NCBI RefSeq assembly: GCF_029168945.1
Contig: NC_083610.1
Coordinates: forward strand, 52,407,429-52,471,428
Direction of reading: 5' to 3'
DNA: 64,000 nt
Origin: Cannabis sativa
Taxonomy: Eukaryota; Streptophyta; Magnoliopsida; Rosales; Cannabaceae
Positions 49,588 through 62,309 of the stretch are shown here, piece after piece. The stretch's first letter is position 1, and every line of letters begins with the position of its first letter. Under the pieces are notes generated by a model. It saw only the letters and a list, made by a program, of their open reading frames with translations, had not been told where the DNA came from and did not search any database. The translations under genes were made by a program, and so were the position numbers.

Positions 49588-49662
49588 CAAGAAAGACCGT
49601 CTACACATATCTAGGAGAAAGACCGGCTACACGTAGCTCGAGAAAGACCGTCTGCACGTAGA
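49588..49662 (+). repeat. Short tandem array AGAAAGACCG(T/G)CT(A/G)CACGTA, three copies
   Basis: Units beginning near 49590, 49617 and 49643, about 27 bp each, matching at AGAAAGACCG.CT.CAC.TA. Confidence 0.75.
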
Positions 49663-50439
49663 GAACCGAACCTTGATCTCTGCACAGACCTCATTCTCCT
49701 TATCATCAGATCCCATTTCCTGAAGCCGAGATCTCTTTCCCAGCCTCAAGAAATTCCTCGATACCAGAAAGAGGTTGGCACAAAGATCTGTTGGCACAGG
49801 TTTGGGTCTTAGGTTGGTTGGGTTCTTTGATAGAAACCACGCCAACCTCCTTCCTAGATTTATCTGAAACCATGCCAACTTTCCTCTAGAATTCTTTATC
49901 AGCCTGAGGAGGACCTTTTAAATCGCCCACAAGATCTATGATCACTTATGAGGATCGCCCATGGCAGGCTACGAGGTTCCCCTGGTTTAGATTGGTCGGA
50001 AGCTCCTCAGCCTTGGAATCCATCGTTTCCGGCTCCAGTTGAGGCTTGAAGTCTTTGGGAACAAATGGAAAATGGTTGGTGCATTTGGGTATTATAAGTT
50101 TGAAAGGATGAACTTCTGAACTCAGAAGGGACATTCTAGCAGGAAAAAGATGATCCATCCTGAAAATGGATCTCACTAAAAAGACAAAGGTTTGTGAAAA
50201 ATGACAAGCTTGAGCCGCCCTTTTATACATAAAGTCTAGTGACAAGAGAGCTAAAGATTGGGAAATCTAACGGTTGGAAGTTGTGCAAAATTTGAAGAGA
50301 CGATTCATAATGATCCTCGAAACTGTACAACCGCCAGAATCAAAGGATGCGTTTTTTCCAAGAAAAGATCTTGATGAAAATACCCTTTGTAATTATTAAA
50401 AAGCTCCTTTTACTAAAAAAGAACTTTTTAAGGGGCAAT

Positions 50440-51381
50440 TGTTATACCCAAAATTTGGCTGGAGGACACGTGTCAAGATAAAGGGAATGTGAATAGATGC
50501 CATTGCTTTTTATGGAATAACTCATTAATTACGTAAGTATTAGAGTATATTTGTAACCCGCTGACTGTAAGGTCTTAGACAAGGAATAAATGTAAAAACT
50601 GACACTTAGTATATTAGCGAGAAACCATATGTCGCTAAATGCGAATAGCGAGGCACCAAAGAAAGTGACATGTATCAATCGTGAAAGTTCTTAGCATACA
50701 ATGAACAAACTAAGTGTAAAAGTCGGATCGGCTCAAGAACAAGTAAAGCGACGTGACCGTCTCGCTATGGGAAGACTTCCTATAGCTTCGTCTAGCTAAC
50801 GGTAATGAGGCTTACAATTCTGGCGAGTCAGAATGATTCTTTGTAAATAAGAACCGCGATCGACACTAGATATACATTGTTGACCTTGGAAAGAAGAATG
50901 GCCCCAGCACGCTATTGGAATCACTGTAACCAAGTTTCTGTGGAGACATCTCCAGATACAACAGTTAAAGACGTGTTTAATACACGATTTTTTTGACCCA
51001 GTAAAAGCGGGGAAAATCACAGCTGTACGATTTTCAAATCATAAACCGCATTTACACTGCATGATATGTAATCAAATCCCATGATTTTAGGGATGATTGT
51101 TGTAAACATATTCCGGTCAACTTTGTAATTAACTGTCCACTATGTAATTATACAATAGTGGCAGACAAGATCAAAAAAGGGACGAAAAAACACACAAGAG
51201 AGGTCTTAAAAATAATCAGAAATATGAATAAGATTGACTCGTGTACTATGCAGAATTTTAACTGCAAAACCACGTAAAAAAACCCTGTGTTCATATTCTT
51301 TATTTTTATAGCTTTTATTTTTTCTGTGTGAAATCATTATTGTGAGGCTCAAATTTAGTTTACAAAAATCTGCATTAACAT
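50440..51381 (+). repeat. Gypsy LTR, plus orientation, right end unclear
   Basis: Starts TGTTATACCCAAAATTTGG after a purine tract. Its head differs from the LTR at 37019, so it is not clearly that element's 3' LTR. No TG...CA partner end was settled; it runs at most to the copia relic at 51382. No gene. Confidence 0.4.
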
Positions 51382-51572
51382 CAGCCACTTAAGGTCTTTT
51401 TACCATTTATTTATCAACTTTTTTAATGCCAAATAATTCAAACCTAAACCTAAAAGGATTCCTATAAATAGATAATGATAGACTCAAAAGTGACAGTTGA
51501 TGCAACTTAAGCCTTGAATGAAATTTGAACCTTCTCTCTTTCTCTTTATTTCGAATCCTTCTCTCTCTTTTT
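51382..51572 (+). repeat. Copia LTR relic (D subfamily), left part
   Basis: Matches about 13117-13300 of the element D LTR (ACCATTT...TTAATGCCAAATAATTCAAACC, CCTATAAATAGAT, CT-rich tract). Continues at 63667 after the inserted solo LTR. Its own left part is missing. Confidence 0.7.
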
Positions 51573-52115
51573 TGTTGGGTTTTATGCCCTAAATAAAACT
51601 CATTTCAATATAATCAGATTTACTTATTAATATAGATCAGAAATAACATTTAATGTTGCATGGTTCACATGATTTATTTCATGACTATATGTACATAATG
51701 TATATATTCATCTGAAACCCTTTTCACATACTTGATCCTGTTTATTGTGCTCTCAACACATTGGAAAGTAAACATGACTATGTGAATAAAGTTTCCTAGA
51801 TTTATCATACATAGGGTTTTACTGATATGATAATCTACAACAGAGTTTACTTGCATTTGGAGAAGTGTTATGTTCTTTCCAGAGCATTGGTTAAAGTAAA
51901 GCTCAGGTTGGATGCATGGAGTATGCATCGGAAGGGACCGATATTGAACTTTGACTTAGATTTATTAAACTTACCGTAATATCTATTCAAGTCAATATCG
52001 CCTAGTTGATCCTAGATCAAATGATCTTAATCCTGATATGATTAGGCTCAATCTTGAAAGGCTATTCGTGTTCTTTGATTTGTTAGTTAAGCCTACTTTT
52101 AGGTCAGGGTGATAC

Positions 52116-54026
52116 TGTTGGGTTTTATGCCCTAAATAAAACTCTTTACAATCTGATTAGTTATCAATATAAGAAATTTGAAGTGATTGATGTTTGCATG
52201 AATTTTACATGCTAATGGTTTAATATGTTTAATATGTTTATTACATTCATACACACAAAATCAGTTAAATCCAGATCATATGTTTATTCACAATTACAGT
52301 ATCGTCAACACAGTGGAATGTGATTGTGATCATATGAATCAAAAGTTTTGGTCCCTGTTTCATCAGTGTTATTGGATTTACACTAATGTGATAATCAGCG
52401 ATGATGTGTACTTACACTTGGAGTAAGTGTTATGTTCTTTCCAGGACATTAGTAAAGTATACTAGTTTCGAATGTATGGAGTATACATTGGACTGGACCG
52501 ATATTGCAACTAAGTTAAGATATTACAAACTTACCGTTATACATATCTTTCCAAGTCAATATCAGTAGTTGATCTTAAGATTAAAAGAATCTAAATCCTG
52601 ATATGCTTGGGCTCAACTCAGGAGTGCTATTCATGTTCTTTGATTTATTAGTTAAGCCTACTTTTGGGTCAGGGTGATAAGTATATTTTGGGAACATGAT
52701 AGTATGATTGAGTGGGAGTGCTGAACATAAATATGGAATCTATAGCTTCTACTGGTGTATAGAAGTTAAGTGATGATTCCCTTCGAGCTTAGCAAATAGA
52801 AGTAAATGGATGAGCTCTTGTTTAACTGACTAATCATTAGATCACTAAACACCATTTACAGGTAGCTAAGTGTTTTAAGGGGCAAAATACATTGAGGGGT
52901 GAGAACGGTAAAAAAATCCCATCTCGATGTAAATCATCTATATAGAGGATCTTTAAATCACAATAAGATTATAACAATGGTTAAATGAGATAGTATATTG
53001 GTATCGTGAAACATACAATATGCTCTATATAAGTCTGAGAGTGCAATTCTAAGTTCTAAGAGTGGATTCAACGAAGAATTAAAAGTAGGAATTTACTTGG
53101 TAAATTTGGTTCACTTATTGGAAGCTCAGCATATAGATCCATGGTCCCCATTCTAGTTGAGAACATTCTGCTTGTAAGACTCATTAATTGATTCGTGATT
53201 GGTCAATTATAATTCTAAAGTTAGACTATGTCTAATTTTATGAATTTTCACTAAGTAGGGGTGAAATTGTAAGGAAAAGAGTTTTCTAGGTTTATTTATT
53301 TATTAATGGACTTTATATGTCTAATTAATAATTAAATTAAATGACAATATTATTTAATAATCTATTTTAGTTATTAAATAATTAGTTTTGGCATTTAAAA
53401 GGTTAGAATTGGAAAATTGGCGTTTTTGAGAAAATAGAGATAAAATTTGATAAAATTGCAAAATTAAGTGAGGCCCAATAACACCATATGGCCGGCCACT
53501 TAAATAGATTTTTCAAATTAATATTTTCATTATTTTAATGCCAAATAAATCCTAACCTAAACCTAGTAGTTGCCTATAAATAGAAAGTGATGGCTCAGTC
53601 ACAACACATGCTTTTCATTAGCTTTCTGACAGAAATTTCTCTCTTCAGAAAACTGAGCCTTCCCACTTTCTATCCTTGGCCGAAATACCTCTCTCTCTCT
53701 TTTCCCTTCATCTTTTTCGTGACCCTAGTGAAAGAGTAAGTGACCACACACAGCAAGCAGTAACTCAATCATAGATTGGAAGACTGTGAAGGATCAAAAC
53801 TTGAAGAAGAAGGACATTCGGGCTCAGATCTTGATTATACTCTGCTACAGAAAGGAATCAAGGGTTAGAGATCTGAGTGGAAGGAGACATTTATTCCGCT
53901 GCATCAATGTAAGGTTTTCTTAACTTTATATGTGTTTAATTTATCGTTTTAGAAAGTTCATATTTAGGATGTTTAAATAACATACTTGTGAGTAGATCTA
54001 AGATCCTGGTAAAATAATATCCAACA
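52116..54026 (+). repeat. 5' LTR of copia element C
   Basis: 1911 bp, TGTTGGG...CCAACA, TATAAATAG at 53575-53583. Followed by the primer-binding site TGGCCTCAGAGCC from 54029. Confidence 0.94.
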
Positions 54027-54028
54027 AC

Positions 54029-54045
54029 TGGCCTCAGAGCCATGG
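54029..54045 (+). other. Primer-binding site, element C
   Basis: TGGCCTCAGAGCCATGG, a variant of the initiator-Met tRNA site used by copia elements, two bases after the LTR. Confidence 0.7.
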
Positions 54046-57000
54046 TAATTGATTTACTTACATGAAATTTGGACTTTAAAACGATTGTTTGTATGTTCTT
54101 TGGATGGTATCATGTTGTATTGAGTGTTATTTGATGATTGATTGATGTTTGTGAAATTTTCGTGAAAAATAATTGTGATTTCGTTTCTGGAATTATTTTT
54201 ATTGGATAGTATGGAAAAAATTAAGCAAGTTAGCCTTTTACAGAACTTAATTTGGATTTTATTTGAATTAGTTATGATTTTTTGAAGATTTGGAAAAATA
54301 GGGGCTGTGCTGATATTTTCCTGCGATCGCAAATCTGTCCGTACAGTTTCGAATTTTTTCATTTTTCTTCGATTTTTCATGCTTTTTCATGTAATTAACT
54401 TCCAATTTTTTGTATGATTTTGTATATATACTATTACTATTCCTAATTCAATTCTAATTATTATTTTGAATTAATTTAATATTTTTTTTAATTTAATTCA
54501 AGATATTAGTGTAATTTGAATTTGAATAGAATTAGTATCTATCTTCTTGCTTAAAAATCTATCTTATTTTTAAATTTGATTATATCTTATTTTTTTAAAA
54601 TTTAAGGTCAGATTTTATGAGATATTTATAAAATCTTTTAAGATATTTTAAAATATCTTATCTTTTAAGATATTTTTTTAATAATATCTTATCTTTTAAG
54701 ATTTTTTTTTTTTAAATCTTTTTAGATATTTTGACCTTATTTAAATTTAAAATAAGATATTTATAATCATGAATTTTTAAATAGATGTAAGATATTTTGC
54801 TAACTTTTAAATTTTGTTATTTTATTTATTTAAATTAAATTTAAAATCTGAAAAGATATTTCATTTATCTTTTCTAATTTTTATTTTTAAAATAACATTT
54901 AATTTTTAAAAGTAGTTAGCAAATTTTGAAATGATATTTAGGTTGGTTGAAACCTAATTTTTTCAAAATAGTAGGTTTAATTTTAAATATTTATTTTTTA
55001 AATAATTTCGAAATTTAAATTTATTTTTTATTTTATTTTCGAAATTAATTAATTTTTTTTTATTATTTTTTTTCGAAATTAATTAAAATATTTTTTATTT
55101 AATTATTTATTTTTCGAAATTATTTATTTAAAATTAAATAAATCCTACTTCCAACTATCCAGCTAACCTTGTTGCAGGAGTATGTGTTTTTTAGCTTGTG
55201 TGTAAGTTTTTAAAACCTATTATTACTTGATTGCAAATAGCCATGGTTACTTTTTGCCAGATCTAATGATCTGATGGCTCCCTTGGTCAAGTTAATAATT
55301 TGTAACAGGTAAATTTTACAATCTTCTTTCATCTGTGTATGACCTAGCAACATGATAGGATCCATCCAAAGTGTGCATGTGTGAGCCTATATGTTTATTT
55401 TGTTTTAATATAGATACATATAGGTTGTTGCTAAATAAAATGTCACACCATGATAGATTTTATTTAGGTCCATTTAGTTATTGGACCTATTCAATTAATA
55501 ACAGTTGTTTATTTTAAGGTTAAATTCCTCTCTTTTGGGCCTTGTGTGAGAGTTGGGAGCCATAGAAGTGTGTACGACATACTGAACCCAGCACCCCCTC
55601 ACATGAACTACCCCAATTGTGAAGGCCCATTTGCCTGATTTGAATAACTGTACTAGGTTAATTATATTAGTTTGACCTAATAAAATTGAATTAGCAACAT
55701 AATTAACTTTTAAAATATATGAAAATTTATTTTTCATTTTAATATTTTAAAGTTAATTTTAAGAAAAACACTTTTAGTTTAGATATTAATTCTAGACAAA
55801 CTATTTGTATTTTTCTTGTATTTAATTAAATATAGAATTTTAACTAACTAAGATTCTTTCTGGAGCTTATTTATTTAAATATTCCTATTTAAGTTATAAA
55901 TTAGTTGTATCAACTGATTTTTCTTATCTAACTTAAATTTGAATATTTGATTTAAATTTTAAATCAAGTTGAGGAATCCTATGCATTAGTTATTAAAGAT
56001 TCTTAAGATATTTTTTAAGTTAATATCTTTTCAAATATTAACTTAAAATGGAATATTTTAGATATTTTTTGGTTAATATCTTTTCAAATATTAACTATAA
56101 AAAGATATCTTCAAATTAAGTGGTTACAACTTAATTTCTGATATTTAATTAAATCTAAATTTGAAATTATTTAAGTTTTAGATTTTTTCTATCTAACTTA
56201 AATTAGATGTTTTTCAAATTTTTGAAAAGATACTTAGTCAAATAAGATATTTTCTAGATAGTAATTTCTAGACTACTTATTATTTCTAATATTAAAATAG
56301 GAAAATATTATACTTTGTGAAATTAATTATTTAAATAATTAATTTTGGTACAATTTTATTAAGTATATTTTTCCTAGTATTAAATAGAAATTAATAATTA
56401 AGCCTTCTCTACACTTAATTATTATTTCTTGAATTTAATACATTTAATTAACTTGAAGAATCTAAATATCTAAGTTGATTTTCATCATGATACTTAAATA
56501 TTTATTGATTTTTCATGACACTTAATTAAATAGAAAATTATTTTTAGGTTGAAATTTAATTTTTCAACTTAAATTTAAATAATTTTCAATATATATATTT
56601 TTCTTTATTTTATTAATCAATTTCGAAATTTGCATTTTATTTATGCAATTTTTTCGAATTTTTGAAAAATAGATTGAGTTGTAAATTAATTATTTATTTT
56701 AATTAATTCTTGGGCCAACTTCAATCAATGATTTTTTCATTTAATTGATTAATTTAAAATAAATGAATTTAAAATATATATATATATTATTAGAAATTGA
56801 ATTAACTAGTCAAAAGAATATCTAGATAGGTGATATTTTTGCTTGAAGTATTTCTTTTCTATTTTTATTATTTTCAAAAATTGTATTTTTATATACTTTA
56901 AATTTTCGAACCCAATAAATATATTCTCAAAGGAAATTTTTAAGTTGCTAATTATTTATTTAATTCAACTTAAATTAATTTCCTTAATATTTATATTTAA

Positions 57001-57706
57001 GATTACTACTAAGATGGAAATAATTAATTTTATTTCAATCACCATCTAAGTATAATTTTATAAATATTATATTAAATTCTTATTTTTGAATTTTAATTCT
57101 TAAATAGAATTTAATGAGATTTATTTATTAGAATAATAAAGAAAATACATTTTAAATAATGAGCTTTATTATTATTAAGATATTCGATCTCCATTGTGGG
57201 TTTTACACCGCGTTTGTTTTAGTGAGTAATCCTCCCTAATGGAGGAACGTTCATTAGCAATTTCGCACCGTTTAATCTCGCATGATATGTGGTTTGTAAG
57301 TGTTTTATATGGTATAGATCACCCTAATGGTGGCGACCATATTTGACTTGCAAATTGCGAAACAATGGTAGAAGCTCATGAGATAGAATAGCCTTGACTC
57401 TCGCCTAAACGGGACAACGCTGGATTCTGATCTTGATCGAATAAAAGGTTGCTAGAATGTTTAACATTTTAGATGAGCTGACAACTCTATTCAATGGATG
57501 GTAGCTTTGACTCTCGCCTAAACTGGACACTGATATCAGTTTGTTGAAAACCTTGGAAATTATTTAGGATTGAATTTTTTAAGTATTTTCTCATATCATT
57601 CCTACTTGCTATGTGCTTATAATTTCTGAATTGATTTCGTGTGTTAAACCATTATTAATTTCTATTTGTTGATTTCTATTATTTTGTAGTATCCTGTATT
57701 ATCAAA
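54046..57706 (+). other. Non-coding leader of element C
   Basis: 3.7 kb of AT-rich sequence without a gene. Block 1 at about 55512-55685 and block 2 at about 57155-57545 carry the same inverted repeats as elements A and B. The rest is rich in AAGATATTT-type low-complexity runs that differ between copies. Confidence 0.7.
57230..57342 (+). other. CTAAT-loop hairpins of leader block 2 (element C)
   Basis: Hairpin 1 at 57230-57246 (TCCTCC/GGAGGA). Hairpin 2 has inner stem CACC/GGTG (57320-57323 with 57329-57332) and outer stem ATATGGT/ACCATAT (57307-57313 with 57336-57342), fully Watson-Crick here but with G-U pairs in A and B. Confidence 0.6.
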
Positions 57707-58420
57707 ATGAATCCCATGTTATCACTGTTGACTGAAAATAAGCTGAATGGATCTAACTTTAATAAATGGAATGAGAACATTAATATTGCTCTCATAGGAG
57801 AAAGTGCCTTGTTTGTTTTAACTGAGCCGTCACCTGAAGTGCCTGGGGATAATGCATCCAAAGCTGTGAAAGAAAAGTATGAGCGTTGGCAGAAAGCAAA
57901 TGACAAAGCTCTATACTTTATGCTTTCTAGCATGGTTGACACGCTCAAAACTCGGTTTTCTAAAACTGAGAAGGCTGCTGAAGTTATGACGAAGTTAAAT
58001 GAGCTATTCGGTAAGGCATCACTTCAGTCACGCTTTGACGCGACTAAGAAGTACATTAACGCACGGATGGAACCTCATCAAAACGTGCGTGATCATGTTC
58101 TCCTCATGTCCAGTTATTTCCAAGAAGCCCAGGATCATGGTGCTGAAATGGACAGTGCTACTCAAGTTAGTCTTATCTTGAATAGCCTGACTCCAGCATT
58201 TCTACCATATACATCAAATTATGTCATGAATAAGAAGGAAATTGACTTTCATGAATTAGTCAATGACCTTCAAACTTATGAAAATTTGATTGGAGGACCC
58301 AAGAAGAAAGGGAGTAAACCTCATAATCCTGGTAATGGTAATGGGACGATGAAACCTGAAGCAAATGTTGCCTCTGCTTCAAAGCCCAAATCGAAGAAGA
58401 AGTGGAAGAACACCAAGTAG
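57707..58420 (+). CDS. Copia gag (capsid part) of element C
   Basis: 237 codons from the first ATG after the leader to a TAG. The structural protein would form the cytoplasmic particle in which element RNA is copied. Domain pattern of plant copia gag (UBN2 type): LNGSNFNKWNENINIAL near residue 16, YFMLSSMVDTL near 76, and a central part with LFGKASLQSRFDATKKYI near 106, MEPHQNVRDHV near 128 and LILNSLTPAF near 158. A basic tail follows. The TAG at 58418-58420 lies before the zinc knuckle, whose codons follow in the same phase, so it is probably a secondary stop. Apart from it the frame is intact, unlike pol. Confidence 0.85.
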   Translation: MNPMLSLLTENKLNGSNFNKWNENINIALIGESALFVLTEPSPEVPGDNASKAVKEKYERWQKANDKALYFMLSSMVDTLKTRFSKTEKAAEVMTKLNELFGKASLQSRFDATKKYINARMEPHQNVRDHVLLMSSYFQEAQDHGAEMDSATQVSLILNSLTPAFLPYTSNYVMNKKEIDFHELVNDLQTYENLIGGPKKKGSKPHNPGNGNGTMKPEANVASASKPKSKKKWKNTK

Positions 58421-58661
58421 CGAACAAAAGCCATGAAAAAGGCTGCTCCTTCTGGTGATGCTACACTTAAAGGAAAGTGTTTCCACTGCAATGAAAAAGG
58501 TCATTGGAAACCCCAGTGTCCTAAACTTCTTGCAAAGAAACAAGGTATTTCCATTTATAAACTTTAAGAGTTTTAGTGAATTATTATCCAATTGGATTTA
58601 TGATTCTGGACTAACTTTGTTTATTTGTTTTCTTCTTCTTATAGGCCAAGCTACTTGAACT
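58421..58661 (+). pseudogene. Gag zinc knuckle and putative 100-nt intron, element C
   Basis: In phase with gag after the TAG. A CCHC zinc knuckle is encoded (CFHCNEKGHWKPQC, about 58479-58520), then PKLLAKKQG. A donor AAG/GTATTT at 58544/58545 and an acceptor TTCTTCTTCTTATAG ending at 58644 define a 100-nt intron with a branch-point-like GGACTAAC about 35 nt upstream. Spliced, the frame ends at a TGA within four codons; unspliced, it ends at TAA 58565-58567. The intron contains TGGATTTATGATTCTGG, resembling the protease motif W-x-x-DSG. Confidence 0.6.
58545..58644 (+). other. Putative intron at the gag/pol junction of element C
   Basis: GT...AG, 100 nt, U-rich before the acceptor, branch-point-like CTAAC at 58608-58612. 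I recall that barley BARE, of the same lineage, makes a spliced gag RNA with an intron of about 100 nt that places a stop after gag; the arrangement here matches. Inference from sequence only. Confidence 0.5.
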
Positions 58662-60393
58662 CAATTGAGTTAGATCAGAAAGCTGGACCAAGGGTGAAAT
58701 CGTCCAGATGAAGATGAAGCTCTTCAATTTATTTTTTGAATTAATTGTTTTTAGTTTAAAGACAATTTGGATTTCAAATTTTAGTTAGGGATATTTATCC
58801 CTGTTTCTCTCATATTGTTGCAATATTTTTTTTATTAATAAAGTTTTATTTTTTTTTTCGAAATTCACTATTGCAAATTATGAGATTGAGCTTCATTTAT
58901 TTTATCTTCATCAATTATTACCACATTATATTTGTATGTTTGTATGTGTAAGTGTTTTTATTATTGATGCAAATTCTATAATATTTACAACTCTTCATAG
59001 AGTTATATTATATAAACACTAGAAATTATTTCTATGTTTATCAATAATTGTTAATTCTCATACAATTATTAAGAATTTGTTTAATAAAAAGATCTTATGA
59101 TCTGATAGGGGTGGAGAAAAGTTAAGAAAACTATGCAGTTCAACGATCTTTTATATCTAATGAACTCTGGATAGTATTCAACTCCACATAAACTCTATCA
59201 CACTTAGAGAACCATGATCTTTACAACCTTTAGAGGTGGATCATAATCTCCATATACTTAGGGGTGGAGGTTATCCACAGTACCCTATATGTATATTCTT
59301 AGGGGTGGAGTCCATTCCACAATTCCCTATGAAACACATATCTTGTTTAAACATAGAAGTAATATAATGAGTCAGCTATTGTCAATATAAATTCTTGATC
59401 TTGATTGTATGTTCCATTTCGATTTTACTGTTGTAAGTTAAAAGTTTGATACCTTTGAAAGTTCTTTGTTAAAGTTTCACACTACCTTAATTGAGTGGGA
59501 GAATTTTAAAGTTCTATACCCATCTTCATTAGGTTGATAATTGTGATAGGTACTTAAGAACAATACTGAAAAGCAAATCTAACCATTCACATGGATAGGT
59601 ATAGCTTATCAGAATTATGAGAATAAGATAAAGAACTCTAGTTCAGTCCATTCGAATGACTTGAACCAAGAATTCTTAATCCTCATAAAATTTTATGGTA
59701 TCTTAATTTTGATTACTTTATCTCTGGCATGTATTTTTCACTTCAAATACTAGTCTGCTATGTTGATGACTTAGTCTTAACTTAAAGTTTCGGACTAATA
59801 CAAAAGTCACAACTAGGTAACTCTCTAAACAATCAGAGGTTAAAAGTATTATTTAACCAGACATCTGCTATTGAGTGGGAGCTATCTGAGATGTAATCAA
59901 ATAGGGAACATTAGAAGATATTCAAGAAGGATTTTTGAAAGTGATCTATATGTCAGATATTAAGGAACTGTGTATCAGTTGTCTTTGTATCTCACCATCT
60001 AATTTCGAAATTCTATAAGATGGTGCTTACTTTGGGGGTGGAGGAATTATTGTATAACAATTCAAGCTCTACCAGAGAAGAACTATAACTTGGTCTATTC
60101 GAAAATACAGAAAGTTATATCACTGAAGAAAAGTCTACGCTGTATTATCTCAATTACATATTTTAAAATATGAGAGATATGTCTTCTGTTAATTCAGATG
60201 TACATTTAAAGCAGTAAAGATTTCAGTATCCCTTGATGAGTAAAGCATATAGTAAAGGATGTTTCATAAGAGTATTTATGAACTAGTTTCCAGAAGTTTG
60301 GGTGGATTCAAATATACTACACTTGATCTGAAGATCAATATATCAGATTGACCTATTTGCACAGCTTGTTTTATATTAGTGCAAGTGGGAGTT
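58662..60393 (+). pseudogene. Copia pol relics of element C
   Basis: No open frame. Islands: AAAGATCTTATGATCTGATA with AGGGGTGGAG (integrase RTDRGG site, near 59090-59115), ACCAGACATCTGCTATTGAG (near 59861), TGGTGCTTACTTTGGGGGTG (RNase H, near 60023), and GTGCAAGTGGGAG before the LTR. Shared odd features with element B (GAAAAGTTA insertion, TATTGAGTGGGAG) show common descent from one broken ancestor. AGGGGTGGAG recurs three times between 59107 and 59310. Confidence 0.75.
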
Positions 60394-62309
60394 TGTTGGG
60401 TTTTATGCCCTAAATAAAACTCTTTACAATCTGATTAGTTATCAATATAAGAAATTTGAAGTGATTGATGTTTGCATGAATTTTACATGCTAATGGTTTA
60501 ATATGTTTAATATGTTTATTACATTCATACACACAAAATCAGTTAAATCCAGATCATATGTTTATTCACAATTACAGTATCGTCAACACAGTGGAATGTG
60601 ATTGTGATCATATGAATCAAAAGTTTTGGTCCCTATTTCATCAGTGTTATTGGATTTACACTAATGTGATAATCAGCGATGATGTGTACTTACACTTGGA
60701 GTAAGTGTTATGTTCTTTCCAGGACATTAGTAAAGTATACTAGTTTCGAATGTATGGAGTATACATTGGACTGGACCGATATTGCAACTAAGTTAAGATA
60801 TTACAAACTTACCGTTATACATATCTTTCCAAGTCAATATCAGTAGTTGATCTTAAGATTAAAAGAATCTAAATCCTGATATGCTTGGGCTCAACTCAGG
60901 AGTGTTATTCATGTTCTTTGATTTATTAGTTAAGCCTACTTTAGGGTCAGGGTGATACGTATATTTTGGGAACATGATAGTATGATTGAGTGGGAGTGCT
61001 GAACATAAATATGGAATCTATAGCTTCTACTGGTGTATAGAAGTTAAGTGATGATTCCCTTCGAGCTTAGCAAATAGAAGTAAATGGATGAGCTCTTGTT
61101 TAACTGACTAATCATTAGATCACTAAACACCATTTACAGGTAGCTAAGTGTTTTAAGGGGCAAAATACATTGAGGGGTGAGAACGGTAAAAAAATCCCAT
61201 CTCGATGTAAATCATCTATATAGAGGATCTTTAAATCACAATAAGATTATAACAATGGTTAAATGAGATAGTATATTGGTATCGTGAAACATACAATATG
61301 CTCTATATAAGTCTGAGAGTGCAATTTTAAGTTCTAAGAGTGGATTCAACGAAGAATTAATAAGTAGGAATTTACTTGGTAAATTTGGTTCACTTATTGG
61401 AAGCTCAGCATATAGATCCATGGTCCCCATTCTAGTTGAGAACATTCTGCTTGTAAGACTCATTAATTGATTCGTGATTGGTCAATTATAATTCTAAAGT
61501 TAGACTATGTCTAATTTTATGAATTTTCACTAAGTATGGGTGAAATTGTAAGGAAAAGAGTTTTCTAGGTTTATTTATTTATTAATGGACTTTATATGTC
61601 TAATTAATAATTAAATTAAATGACAATATTATTTAATAATCTATTTTAGTTATTAAATAATTAGTTTTGGCATTTAAAAGGTTAGAATTGGAAAATTGGC
61701 GTTTTTGAGAAAATAGAGATAAAATTTGATAAAATTGCAAAATTAAGTGAGGCCCAATAACACCATATGGCCGGCCACTTAAATAGATTTTTCAAATTAA
61801 TATTTTCATTATTTTAATGCCAAATAAATCCTAACCTAAACCTAGTAGTTGCCTATAAATAGAAAGTGATGGCTCAGTCACAACACATGCTTTTCATTAG
61901 CTTTCTGACAGAAATTTCTCTCTTCAGAAAACTGAGCCTTCCCACTTTCTATCCTTGGCCGAAATACCTCTCTCTCTCTCTCTTTTCCCTTCATCTTTTT
62001 CGTGACCCTAGTGAAAGAGTAAGTGCCCACACACAGCAAGCAGTAACTCAATCATAGATTGGAAGACTGTGAAGGATCAAAACTTGAAGAAGAAGGACAT
62101 TCGGGCTCAGATCTTGATTATACTCTGCTACAGAAAGGAATCAAGGGTTAGAGATCTGAGTGGAAGGAGACATTTATTCCGCTGCATCAATGTAAGGTTT
62201 TCTTAACTTTATATGTGTTTAATTTATCGTTTTAGAAAGTTCATATTTAGGATGTTTAAATAACATACTTGTGAGTAGATCTAAGATCCTGGTAAAATAA
62301 TATCCAACA
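60394..62309 (+). repeat. 3' LTR of copia element C
   Basis: 1916 bp, nearly identical to 52116-54026. TATA box TATAAATAG at 61854-61862, followed by a (CT)n tract that is longer than in the 5' copy. Confidence 0.94.

Larger units (their letters stand above)
48661..50439 (+). other. Non-coding gypsy 3' region with tandem repeats
   Basis: No credible gene; minus-strand frames at 49627-49878 and 49946-50245 show no domain. Two degenerate tandem arrays are present (listed separately). The region ends with a purine tract TTTTTAAGGGGCAAT (50425-50439) before an LTR head, so it fits the long non-coding stretch between pol and 3' LTR seen in Tat-type gypsy elements. The pol genes themselves are absent. 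Confidence 0.45.
52116..62309 (+). mobile_element. Copia element C, complete, very young, gag-bearing but pol-dead
   Basis: 10194 bp with perfect target duplication GATAC (52111-52115 and 62310-62314). LTRs 52116-54026 and 60394-62309 differ at about ten places by hand count (near 0.5 percent), part of that being a CT repeat length change. The interior holds primer-binding site, leader, gag (57707 onward) and a decayed pol. Inserted in a copia solo LTR. Confidence 0.95.

Noticed and set aside
49627..50245. Two minus-strand frames in the gypsy non-coding region
   Set aside because: No domain, no codon signal, and they lie in the expected non-coding 3' part of a gypsy element on the opposite strand.
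56843..57049. Plus-strand 68-codon frame in the leader of element C
   Set aside because: Made of Ile/Phe/Lys low-complexity from AT-rich DNA and not kept in A or B.
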